64,000 nucleotides of DNA, taken from Balanoglossus misakiensis (taxonomy: Eukaryota > Hemichordata). The translations under genes were made by a program, and so were the position numbers. The DNA is taken from positions 9,982,001-10,046,000 of the forward strand of contig CM082593.2 of the NCBI GenBank assembly GCA_040954595.2. Direction: 5' to 3'. This document shows positions 1 to 10,370 of the stretch, piece by piece. Position 1 is the first letter of the stretch. Every line of letters begins with the position of its first letter. Under the pieces are notes generated by a model. That model was given only the letters and a program-made list of their open reading frames with translations, was not told where the DNA came from and ran no database searches.

Positions 1-949
1 TTCCAACAGAAACAATGGATTTGGACAGAACCATTAGTTCATTTGAATACCGGTATGTATGTAATATGTGTATTTATAACATACATAATGCTAACACTGT
101 GTCATGATTCACCAGAATCCGTCACGTGATAAGAAAATAGAATCGACTATGAATCCCTCTAGGGAAATAGCAGAAAATATATAAACTGGTCACGTGACCA
201 ACAGGATATAAAAGAATCCCATGCATATACTTTGTCAGTTCACCTCTGTAGCCAGACTGGCCATACATATGAACTGATGATGTCCCTGTTATAGGCATAT
301 GTCTTGTGAAACATATAAACCACTTTGGTGTGTTTTGTGTTTGGTGAACAGCGTGACAAGCATGTTAGAATCAAACTATTACATGCATGTTAAGAAATAT
401 AGTCTGTTATATGGAAGTGACCATAGTTGCCATATTATTAAAATCACATTTTTAATATCAATATTCACATGTCATTGCTTTCTACGTTTCTTGAATTTCC
501 TATCATTTTATGTTAACAAAAACAAGAGCCTTCTGTGACAACTTTCGAAAATATTTCATGTAATCAGCCATTCATTTTATGTGTGTGTGAATAATGACCC
601 CATGAGGCTGTAGAATCATGTATAGTGCTGAAGGGGACGCCATTCCTCCATAGCTTTCATATTGCATAAGATGCTAAGTTGGTATTTTCCACATATTGCT
701 TTTTTGTACTGAGAGTTCTGTATGTTACGCAGTCCTTAAGAAGAGCTTTTGACAAACATTTCATTGTACTTTCAAGACTGCTACAGTATTTAGATAGTAT
801 ATGCAGTATTAGGAAGAAATATCTTTAATATTTTTATTCTAACAATTTTCCCATCATGCTAAACAAGTAGACAGAAATGTCATGTTAGGATTTTTGCATA
901 CATAAAATAAATATTCTGACAAAATAAGTGCTTTTGTCTGTCTCTTTGA
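1..949. other. AT-rich low-copy DNA, no gene seen
   Basis: I see no convincing exon, RNA gene or repeat here. The short open frame near 299-538 has a skewed Cys/Leu/Tyr/Phe composition and no splice context, so I treat it as chance. Confidence 0.5.
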
Positions 950-1900
950 TTTCAGGTGAGGATCAGTATTTGTTGTTGCTTTTTCCAGCGTAGATTCCAA
1001 TCAGAAGACAATTGTGATGAACAGTATGTTCTGTTTGATTGGGACCTTATGAGATTGGTTGCATCTGTATGGATGTATGGGTGTATGTCCGTCCACATCA
1101 AAAACTTGAAAACCGCTGCGCGTACAACCTCGATATTTGTTGTGTAGATGCATACCGGGCTGTAGATGGGAGTTTGTTCAAACAAAGTTGTCATTGCCCA
1201 AAATATGTAAATTATCAGGGAAAAACCTAAATTTGGTCAAAACTCAGAAAATCAACAACCACTGGTCATAATGATTCTGTATGTTTTGAGCTAATACTGT
1301 GAATTTTCCATTTTTTATGCATATTTTGTCTTTTTCCACATATTTGGTAATAAAACCTACTTTCTGGAATTAATCAGCCCACCGCTTTGAAATTTAGTAT
1401 GGAGCTTCATATAGGTGATCTGAGATACTAAAGTTTTGTTTAAATTGCTGCAAAATTTGCATAATTATAATTTTGGAGCAATTTTTACATTTTTGATCAT
1501 TTTTTTCCTGTAAAACCGCTCGTAAGATCGCTTTGGAAATTTGCATGCATGTTCAAATCAACTTGAAGAATTCAATAGTATAATTTTGTGGTGATTTTAA
1601 CCATTTTTGTTCAAAATTCATTCTCAGAACCCTCTACTCCATTGCTTTCAAATTTGATTTAAAGGTTCCTTCCTGAGTTGTCATGATAATTTACAAAACC
1701 AATGATGAAAGTGTCAATCTTTTATGTGGGCAATATCTTGTATTTTGGGGGCATATTTTCCAATTTTGAAAAATTATATTTCCCAGAAAGTGTAAGGCTG
1801 ATTACTTTAAAATTTAAGTTAATAGGATTGGCTTATTTAGAATTATAATGGAATCAAATTATAGGTAATTCAAAACTTTTATATTTTGTAGGATATTTTG
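950..1900 (+). repeat. Interspersed repeat, copy A
   Basis: The first ~480 bases match, in reverse complement, the block at 59,940-60,410. Shared blocks include GGAGTTTGTTCAAACAAAGT-like, CCGTCCACATCAAAAACTTG-like and GGAGCTTCATATAGGTGATC-like segments. The downstream part contains degenerate tandem blocks around 'CCGCTCGTAAGATCGCTTTG', a motif that recurs less exactly at 4,650-4,960. This is a dispersed, non-coding repeat family. The short open frames on both strands in it are shadows. I cannot name the family and see no clear terminal inverted repeats. Confidence 0.75.
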
Positions 1901-2321
1901 TTTTATCATACATGCAACGCCCGTATTTGGCACTTTCTATTGTTCTCGCCCCGAAGATATTTTACGGTATTACACTGAGTGCAATATATCTTCACTCCGC
2001 GTCTCGAACTATTTTTGAGAACGCTCGGCACGACAGTTCGCTGCGCGTGCGAGCGACGTACGGGGCATAGGACGCTAGTGGAGAGCAGTGTTGTAAAATT
2101 CGGTTATTAGAAGCTATAATAATGTTTTCAAAGTTGGCTGTTTTGCCATGTTGAATGTATCATTTTTACTTCTTCGAAATTCTCAATGCAAAATAATTGT
2201 TAACATGATAGTTTGAAAGAGAACGTAGACAATTTTATTTTGAATGCGGATGTGCCCATCGTAGTGAAAGCTGCCAACCCCCTTAAAATGATACTACGGC
2301 CCACACGTCATACGTCACAAC

Positions 2322-2441
2322 ATGGCTACTGCCGTGATCCCAGGGCGCCCGTTCAAATTTGAAATTGTTTTTCTCGGCGCATGTCGTGATGTCCGTAATT
2401 TGACGAGTTGCAAAGCAACGAGTCAAAATACGGACCCCTAA
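2322..2441 (+). CDS. Candidate first coding exon (39 codons), unknown protein
   Basis: The ATG at 2,322 is preceded by A at -3 and followed by G at +4, a strong translation-start context. The reading begins MATAVIPGRPFKFEIVFLGA and runs to a TAA at 2,439-2,441. A possible splice donor (GTAATT, at 2,395) falls inside, so a real exon could end near 2,394. The frame has a protein-like mix of residues and sits in the CpG-rich island just after CRE-like half-sites. Against it: it is short, no second exon can be joined to it, and the 3' half forms a strong hairpin (2,391-2,435). I do not recognise the protein. Confidence 0.22.
   Translation: MATAVIPGRPFKFEIVFLGACRDVRNLTSCKATSQNTDP
2391..2435. repeat. 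Near-perfect inverted repeat (hairpin), 21-nt arms
   Basis: The left arm GTCCGTAATTTGACGAGTTG(C) and the right arm (G)CAACGAGTCAAAATACGGAC pair at 18 of 21 positions around a 3-nt AAA loop. The origin is unknown. It could be a cruciform-forming element or the core of a small foldback element. There is no T-tract to suggest a terminator. Confidence 0.7.
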
Positions 2442-4229
2442 ATATACAACAAAACATTTTATCTCCGCGACCAGCTGTTCAATTTGGTGCATGGACAGTG
2501 TTGGACTCTTGATCTGTCTATGTTTAGAAAATTTGATCAAATTCATGATGACTTGGATTGAATTGAATCAATGTTTATTCGCTCTAGGAACACTTTATTG
2601 ACTACAAACTTTTGTTTTGTTGTTTGTTGGATGGGTAAAATTTAAGACCTCTCGGCCAACGCGGAGCAAAGTTTAATTAGTTTGAAGTTGTAAAAATCGA
2701 CGAAACAGAGCGAAAAAACGGCAATTTGCGCTGTCGGCACATTTCTTCTGCCTCGATTTATCGACACCAGGACCTCCCCCCCCCCAAAAAAAAATATATC
2801 AATTATGGATCATCAAATAACTAGACTGCATCGTCCATGAAATCAAACTCGACGACAAAAAAACTTCGCCGATTCCGAGGTAAACGCATCCCGACAGGAT
2901 AAGAACTCCGCTATGTGACATCATCTGATTTCTCTGTAAACATTGGTTGGTCGTTACTTCGGGAACGGCACTTAATCTTCTCGGTTGGGCCTTTAATTTC
3001 CATGACCCCGGTCGATTCGGCCAAGACGCAAACCGATTCTTCACTTTGCAGTTCAGTAAAGTTGGCGAACGGGATAGTCTGTTAATGGTGAATGCAGGCC
3101 TGTACGCAGTGCTAGCGAACGGGACAAATTGACATAATAAAAGCGAGTGTTGTCAGATTAGTGGGACTGTCATATCATGAACACAATACGGGAGGCGTGA
3201 TAAGGGCATTATAAAGAGCGAGCGTGAAACTGACATGGAAACGATCGACAGTACGGTACAGCACAGTGGCTGTGGGTAGAGCGAGCATGTTGCTGTGCCG
3301 AACACATTTACCATGTTTGTTAAATACAAAACACACCGACTTGACCTGCGGCCGCAGCTGCAGCTTCCTAACGCGCCCTAATCCAAGCAGTTTACGATCT
3401 CGTGGATCGTGGTTGGACTGACAAAATGACCCAGAAAGAGAACCACATTAGGAAGTATTATAGGTCTGTTTCCTCAAAGTCCAATAAGTGCAAAACTTAA
3501 CGCACATCAAAATGTTGCCCAGACAACGGTAGTTAGCAGTTTGCTTGCTCGGTTTGAAATGCGCGGCTGTGGTAGAAAATTACCCCCTGTTCTTTGGGAC
3601 GTGAGCCACCCCCCTGAGACAATGGTGCACTCACACTCGAGAACATAGGTTTGCTATTTGCATATACAAATGGAATATTCCTTCGAATGCGAGCATGTTC
3701 CAGTGCGTTCTAAAATAATAAAATATGCAGCTATAGCATGTATGCATATTCATTAGTGTGTCGTAATGCTAACTTTGGTCTGTGATTGGGTAACAAGTCC
3801 CACTCTCCATAACAACAGGTGATCATTGACCCGTTTCCGGTGTGCGACGTCGGGTTTCAATCACTTTCCTTCTTACTGCCGCGGGATCAAGACGTCTTTT
3901 CGGTAGGCTCATAATCCAGTCATTGCTTTTAGTACCATAGCCTATATAGCTACGTTACCGTCGCTCGATTGTTTTGTCTGGTATTAGGTGATTTGCAGCT
4001 ATCCGTTCAACACCTTGTAGTTGAACAGAAGTAGGTCTTATTCCAGAAAAAAATCCGAGCTACGGGCGTGCAGCTAGCCATGCCTCTCGGCCATTCTGTG
4101 TATGGCTTCGCTGCTGACCCTGAGGTCATAATCGAGAAAGTCTAGTCATATTCATAGGGCTATACTCTGTGAGAATTTTATTGCTAGGCCTCTTGCCTAA
4201 GCGCACGTAGAGCCAGTGTTTGCATTTTT

Positions 4230-5030
4230 TTTAATTTTACGGTTTAAACGTGGTTGGTGTATTTTCGCTTTTCTGTTTGTTTTTTCGTAACATTTTACTG
4301 TTTACATGTTGTTGGCGTATTTTCGTTTTTCTGGTGTGATTTCCACCTCACTGTTGGCATACTTAAACAATTATCCTAATTTTTATTGGGCAAACCGATA
4401 AAACCAGAACCACCACAAGTAAAGAAAATTGTAATCTGTTTGGTGATAACCCTTTTAGCTTTGAGAGATAACCGATTTGATGTTTTAGTAAAACCAAATT
4501 TTTGACCAGGGTGACAAGCATTTTTTTCTCCAAGAGTCGTGTTGCTTTGAAGCATACATTTGGATATATGGTCCCATTTGATGAAAACCTGGTTGATGAA
4601 AAATGTGCATATTTATGATTTTGTAGAATTTTTTTGTCTTTTTTGGTCAAAAATTGTTTTATCTAAAACTGCTTGTCAGATTGCTTTCAAATTTTGCAGG
4701 GTTGTTCCTTGGGAATAATTAAGTGAGATGTTTTAGAAAAATACTTGAAATTTGCATATTTGCGTTTTGTGTGTGATAGTTTTGGAATTTTTCATTAAAA
4801 ATTATTTTCTTTCAAACTGATTGTCAGATTGCCTTGAGCTTTGGTAGGCATGTTCCCTGAAGCGATTGACGTAAGATATTGTACAATTTTGGTGAAAATA
4901 CTGATTTTTCTGAAACTGCATATGGGATTGCTTTGAAATTTGATAGGATTATTGCAATGGGTAACCCAAGTTTTGTCTGATTGTGTTGATTTCCCTATAC
5001 TGAGACTCGCCAAGTACACTATATGTTTAT
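4230..5030 (+). repeat. Degenerate repeat related to 1,360-1,760
   Basis: Blocks such as AACTGCTTGTCAGATTGCTT (about 4,667) and CAAACTGATTGTCAGATTGC (about 4,813) repeat the 'ccgctcgtaagatcgctttg' theme of copy A at an irregular spacing of 100-150 bases. Two ~58-bp blocks with 'gtattttcg' occur at 4,239-4,345. This is old, decayed interspersed DNA. The minus-strand frames at 4,363-4,650 and 4,795-5,019 follow the repeat and are not taken as genes. Confidence 0.45.
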
Positions 5031-5193
5031 ATTACTAGAGAGTTCAGAATCCAATATGGCCGCCATACTAACTGGGACATACTGTGTAATCAGATTATTT
5101 TCTAAACTTGTCATATTTTAATTTCTCGACCTCACAAATAAAAATGAAATGCCAAAAACTGAGTAACTTTCGTTTCTTCCCGCTTGGTGTCCA

Positions 5194-5508
5194 TTAAAGT
5201 CTTTTTCCTCCCACTGGGAAAGTGGCTAGAGTCAATATGTGCATAATGGCAGCATTATATGGCACTGAATAAATGGCAGGGGTGTTTACATCTCCTAATT
5301 TGTTTTCACTTAAACCATTATAAATATCTAACAGTATATGATCATATTGTGTATGCAACTCGGAGATGTGTTTCACTTCAGGGTTGGAAGTTTGTTTAGT
5401 CAAGTCTGGGAAGTGACATGTCTTCAAAGTGACTGATGTTATCTGCTTAGAGCTGAATGCCCATGGGTGTTCTTTCCTAGGAATACATTTTCTTTGCATT
5501 TCATAGAC
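5194..5508 (-). CDS. Candidate 3'-terminal coding exon, unknown protein
   Basis: On the minus strand a CAG that could be a splice acceptor (5,509-5,511) is followed by an open frame of 104 codons ending in TAA at 5,194-5,196. It begins V-Y-E-M-Q-R-K-C-I-P. The composition is balanced, with no low complexity and no repeat periodicity. It includes the segment SELHTQYDHILLDIYNGL, which reads as an amphipathic helix, and ends TFPVGGKRL. The acceptor's pyrimidine tract is weak. An ATG at 5,499 would allow a 101-residue independent product, but no promoter is visible. There is no recognised family, signal peptide or membrane segment. A chance open frame of this length is possible in 64 kb, so this remains a candidate. 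The neighbour at 5,663 lies on the opposite strand. Confidence 0.35.
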   Translation of the reverse strand, partial: VYEMQRKCIPRKEHPWAFSSKQITSVTLKTCHFPDLTKQTSNPEVKHISELHTQYDHILLDIYNGLSENKLGDVNTPAIYSVPYNAAIMHILTLATFPVGGKRL

Positions 5509-5662
5509 CTGTGTATAATTATAATTTCAGTTATATATTCTAATTTGCGTTTAGGTAGAGTATGCATGGAATTAAAATAATTATTCTGTAATTACCCAAC
5601 AAAAATGTTTGTCTTACAATTGTCTAGCAAGTGGATATTTTGATTGTTAATTTGCACAGGCA

Positions 5663-5972
5663 ACATTATGGAAGTAGCATAAAGAGTATTCAATAATATA
5701 GCAGACCTTCTAGCCAGAAAGAAGAGCTTAGAAGATTTATCAGCTCATAATATTCCTTTAACCAATGAACTTTATATGAACTTGCACACCTGCCTTCAAG
5801 ATACAGGGATTAATGTTCAGGAAACCTTACCAGCTCTAGTACATTTATTTCAGCCAGAAATTGAATTACCAGATAAAAAAAATCAGTAATTTTACAAAGA
5901 TACAGTCAGAAAATAAATGAAGAAAGCCAGCAAGGAAAGCAGAAAAGTGGAATACATGAAGGACACAGTTAG
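5663..5972 (+). pseudogene. Broken coding exon, unknown protein (one nonsense codon, one frameshift)
   Basis: A good acceptor-like sequence (TTGTTAATTTGCACAG, ending at 5,660) precedes an in-frame ATG at 5,668. The frame reads M-E-V-A, then a TAA at 5,680-5,682, then a 68-codon open stretch (5,683-5,886) with strongly protein-like content (SLEDLSAHNIPLTNELYMNL, then TCLQDTGINVQETLPALVHL). It ends at a TAA (5,887) just after an A8 run (5,875-5,882). If the run is read one base longer, the frame continues for 29 hydrophilic codons (SVILQRYSQKINEESQQGKQ) to TAG at 5,970. The stop may be a CAA-to-TAA change. A premature stop plus a homopolymer slip fits a decayed exon, though sequencing error in the A-run is possible. 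An AATAAA lies at 5,912. I do not recognise the family. Confidence 0.42.
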
Positions 5973-6856
5973 CTTAAACTACATGTGTATGCAGTAAAAA
6001 CTGTATGGTGCAAGGACGTTCATTTTTATGATTTATAGCCAGCCAGTCTTTCCATGCATATCATACCAAAATTAATATGAAAATCGTGTAAATGTTAATA
6101 GACTACAAGGAAAGTACAAATACATGTAGAAATTACACTATCCAACTTTCTCCACTTTTGATATCTGCTCAACACAGGCAAGCAAAAGGGCCGATCTGAG
6201 AGTTTGACTTGAATGATGGCAATTTTTGCTGTCCAGAAGTAACTGTATAAAATATTTTTTGGTAGTAGTATTATTGCTCAAAATACACAAGAATTTAAAT
6301 ATCTCCGCTCGCTACAGTGATTGAACTGATTTTCAGCAAATTGCAGTGTATAAATAAACATTGCCATCTAATGAAATATCAATCAAATATGGCCGCCCAT
6401 TTGCAATGGTAAAATGCTAGGTTTTTCCTTTTTTGAGCGCCTGGGAATTTAAATTATAATCCAGATATCAAACACTTAAATCACTATCTGTATCTGCACA
6501 TATATTGTAATATATTCGTTACATTTCGTTATATTTCGTTACAATTAGATCAACTATGATTGAGACACGGAACATCAAACATTGCAAAATTTCATATTTC
6601 CCATGGTGCCATGCAAAAAATAGAGAGATTTTCTTTACAAGTTTAGATGATCTCCTGTAAAACTGAAAGAAGTATTCTTCTGTGAATCGTGCATAATCTT
6701 TTGAAAAATGTTGAAGATACTTGAGAATATCAGTATTTTTTGATGCTTTTGTACCTTGAAAACTGGTGAACCGATTTTGATAATTTTCTTTATTATAACC
6801 TACAAAGACCTATAAACATTTTTTATCAGTAAAATAAACAGCCTTATATAATTTTA
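5973..6856. other. AT-rich low-copy DNA, no gene seen
   Basis: No coding stretch is supported. A short tandem of 'ttcgttaca/ttcgttata' (three to four copies) lies at about 6,515-6,545. An ATGGCCGCC motif at 6,389 resembles the one in the long satellite-1 units. Confidence 0.5.
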
Positions 6857-7547
6857 CTGGTCCAGCTGTTACAGAGACCACTGGCTATTTTATTATAAAC
6901 TGGTGGTAGGTCAGTGAATGCCTCTGTCTGATTGGACTAATTAGCTTGTCATACTCGCATGTATTTTTACAGACAGTTTTTGGACAACAATCAGCTGTGG
7001 TCCAGCTGTTACAGAGACCTCCGGCTATTTATTATAAAGTGGTGGTAGGTCAGTAAATGCCTCTGTCTGATTGGACTAATTAGCTTGTCATACTCGCATG
7101 TATTTTACAGACAGTTTTTGGACAAAAATCAGTTGTGGTCCAGCTGTTACAGAGACCACCGGCTATTTTATTATAAACTGGTGGTAGGTCAGTGAATGCC
7201 TCTGTCTGATAGGACTAATTAGCTTGTCATACTCGCATGTATTTTACAGACAATTTTTGGACAAAAATCAGTTGTGGTCCAGCTGTTACAGAGACCACCG
7301 ACTATTTTATTATAAACTGGTGGTAGGTCAGTGAATGCCCTTGTCTGATAGGACTAATTAGCTTGTCATACTCGCATGAATTTTACAGACAGTTTTTGGA
7401 CAAAAATCAGCTGTGGTCCAGCTGTTACAGAGACCACCGGTTATTTTATTATAAACTGGTGGTAGGTCAGTGAATGCCTCTGTCTGATTGGACTAATTAG
7501 CTTGTCATACTCGCATGTATTTTACAGACAGTTTTTGGACAAAAATC
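6857..7547. repeat. ~139-bp tandem repeat, five copies
   Basis: The block 'TCCAGCTGTTACAGAGACC' recurs at 6,861, 7,001, 7,139, 7,278 and 7,417, giving periods of 140, 138, 139 and 139. Copies differ by a few substitutions and small indels. Each carries ACCACC ... GGTGGT arms separated by ~20 bases, a potential hairpin, plus an AT-rich 'ttattataaact' loop. No open reading frame is conserved. It is unrelated to the 116-bp and 193-bp satellites. Confidence 0.95.
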
Positions 7548-7763
7548 TGTTTTTTTTAGTGCTGCTTGTAGGATTGCAGTGACACATAACACTTGATTGG
7601 GCATAGTGAATTTTTTTATGTTTCCATAGTATTTGAATATTTTTGCCATATATGCTTGCCAATGTCGCCCGTGATTTTAATTCTGGCGAATACCTAAAAT
7701 CTGTGTAATCCCCAAATGGCACAACAGTATCCTATACGCTATGTTTTAAGAAGTTAATTATAC
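7548..7763. other. Spacer between tandem arrays
   Basis: About 215 AT-rich bases separate the 139-bp array from the first satellite-1 long unit. The minus-strand open frame at 7,522-7,722 begins in the 139-bp repeat and is not supported as a gene. Confidence 0.4.
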
Positions 7764-9492
7764 ATAGATATGCATCTTGTTAAAATGCACAACAGTCACG
7801 ATTTTGTTCACACGAGTTTGATTGCTGCCAGGACATAACCCAAATATTTTGATAATTTTGGCAATGACCTTTGAACTACTATCCCATGCCTTGGCATGTA
7901 CAGCAGATACAGCCTTCAAATTTGGAGGACTGGAACACCTAATGAAGTACATGTATTAACTTTAACACAATAATTATGTACATAAGCTATTTAAAGTTAC
8001 CCAATAGATCTTAGAAGTCTGGTTTTTGCTGGACACTGATCAGTTTGATATCAAAATTTGTTGGCCCAACTTTGCGTGAACTCTGGCTTACTTACCATAT
8101 CTCAGCACCCATAACAAATACAGCATTTGCTTTCTGTTGGAACCATGCTAACCACTTTGGCTCCTCCAATGCTGCTTATAGTTGGGTCTTCTTCATGGCG
8201 GCCATATTTGATTTTTGGATAACCTTTAAAAGTTGACATTTTTTTTCAAAAATTACAAGGCCAATCAAGTTCTAATTTACTGTCCATTCCAATTTTTTTC
8301 AATAATATTGTTAGTGGTCATGCGAATTTGGATTCATTATGGATTTTTGAAAAATCTCATGAAAAATTTCCAAAGTCTTTTTTTAATCAAGCTTTCAAGT
8401 GAATTGTGATTGCTTTAACCTTATTCGAGCCAAATTGTATTTTCTGAACACCGATGAAAAACAAAGATTTCCTATTTCTAGCCTACTCATTGATAGCACA
8501 CAAATTAATTTTATTGATACGAGTCACCATATGACTAGAATACGTTAAATTTTTGGCAACTTTCACATGTTCTTTGATCCAGTTGTTTTTCAGAATTTGA
8601 TTAAACAATTTATTGGCCACTCTCACATGTCCTTTGATCCAGTAATTCTAGAACTTAATTTTATGTGGATATGCCTCTTGTTAAAAAGTACAACAGTCAT
8701 GATTTTGTTCACATGAGAACTATTGCTGCCAGGACATAACCAAACTATTTTTATAATTCTGGCAATGATCTACTTTCCCATAACTTGCCATGCACAGCAG
8801 ATACAGCTTTCAAATTTAGGGGACTGGAACATCTAATGAAGTATTAATCTTTAACACAATACTTATGTACTTATCCTATTTAAAGTTAACCAATAGAGCT
8901 TAGAACTTTGGTTCTTGTTGAACACTGATCAGTTTGATATCAGATTTTGTTGGCACAATTTTTCGTGACCTCTGGCTTACTTACCATTTCTAGCCATCCA
9001 AAACAGATACAGAGCTTGCTTTCTGTTGGAACCATGCTAACTGCTTTGGCACCTGTAATGCTGCATGTTCCTTTAAATGTCTTCTTCATGGTGGCTATAT
9101 TGAATTTTCTGATAACCTCTAAAAGTTGACATTTTTTTCAAAACTACAGGGCCAATCAAGTTCTAATTTACTGTCCCTTCCAATTTTTTTCAATAATATT
9201 GTTAGTGGTCATGCGAATTTGGATTCATTATGGATTTTTGAAAAATGTCATGAAAAATTTCCAAAGTCTTTTTTTAATCAAGCTTTCAAGTGTATTGTGA
9301 TTGCTTTTACCTTATTCGAGCCAAATTGGATTTTCTGAACTCTGATTAAAACGAAGATTTCCTATTTCTAGCCTACTCATTGAAAGCACGCAAATTCATT
9401 TTATTGATATGAGTCACCATATGAATAGAATACTTTACATTTTTTGGCAAATTTCACATGTCCTTTGATTCAGATTTGTTAGAACTGAATTG
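7764..9492. repeat. Satellite-1 long units 1 and 2 (116-bp segment plus spacer)
   Basis: Two units in tandem each start with one 116-bp segment (7,764-7,879 and 8,668-8,783) followed by a spacer of ~790 and ~710 bases. The spacers align over blocks such as GGACTGGAACACCTAATGAA-like, GGACACTGATCAGTTTGATA-like, TTTCTGTTGGAACCATGCTA and TCCTATTTCTAGCCTACTCA. The short open frames at 8,045-8,236, 8,947-9,129 and 9,126-9,338 are translations of the spacer, and their counterparts drift in frame between copies, so they are not genes. The spacer holds an ATGGCGGCCAT motif at 8,195. Confidence 0.9.
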
Positions 9493-10370
9493 TACTTGGA
9501 TATGTCTCTTGTTAAAAAGCACAACAGTCATGATTGTGTTCACTTGAGTTTTGTCGCTGCCAGGACATAACCGAAATATTTTGATAATTTTGGCAATGAC
9601 CCTTGATCTACTTGGATATGTCTCATGTTAAAAAGCACAACAGTCTTGATTTTGTTCACATGAGTTTTATCGCTGCCAGGACATAACCCAAATATTTTGA
9701 TAATTTTGGCAATGACCCTTGATCTACTTGGATATGTCTCTTGTTAAAAAGCACAACAGTCTTGATTTTGTTCACATGAGTTTTATCGCTGCCAGGACAT
9801 AACAAAAACATTTTGATAATTTTGGCAATGACTCTTGATCTACTTGGATATGTCTCTTTTTAAAAAGCACAACAGTCTTGATTTTGTTCACATGAGTTTT
9901 ATCACTGCCAGGACATAACCCAAATATATTGATAATTTTGGCAATGACCCTTGATCTACTTGGATATGTCTCTTGTTAAAAAGCACAACAGTCATGATTT
10001 TGTTTACGTGACTACTATTGCTGCCAGGACTTAACCCAAATATTTTGATAATTTTGGCAATGACCCTTGATCTACTTGGATATTTCTCTTGATAAAAAGC
10101 ACAACAGTCATGATTGTGTTCACATGAGTTTTATTGCTGCCAGGACATAACCCAAATATTTTGATAATTTTGGTAATGACCCTTGATCTTCTTGGATATG
10201 TCTCTTGTTAAAAAGCACATCAGTCATGATTTTGTTAACATGAATTTTATTGCTGCCAAGACATATACCAAATATTTTGATAATTTTGGCAATGACTCTT
10301 GATCTACTTGGATATGTCTCTTGTTAAAAAGCACAACAGTCATTATTTTGTTCACATGAGTTTTATTGCT

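Larger units (their letters stand above)
1920..4150. promoter_or_regulatory. CpG- and GC-richer island, possible promoter region
   Basis: By eye this stretch has many more CG dinucleotides and a higher GC content than the AT-rich DNA on both sides, for example 2,000-2,070 and 3,840-3,910. Two half-sites resembling the cAMP response element (ACGTCA) lie at 2,305-2,317, just before a well-placed ATG at 2,322. This is consistent with a promoter and first exon, but no TATA box or initiator can be assigned. A GC-rich old transposon would look similar. No base counts were run. Confidence 0.3.

Noticed and set aside
2929-3132. Open frame ending DSLLMVNAGLYAVLANG, faintly like a TNF/C1q-type beta-strand motif
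   Set aside because: The resemblance is limited to a few residues, there is no ATG in frame, and there are no convincing splice sites.
4080-4145. 21-codon ATG frame beginning MPLGHSVYGFAADPEV in the CpG-rich island
   Set aside because: Too short, with only a weak internal donor (AG/GTCATA). It cannot be separated from chance.
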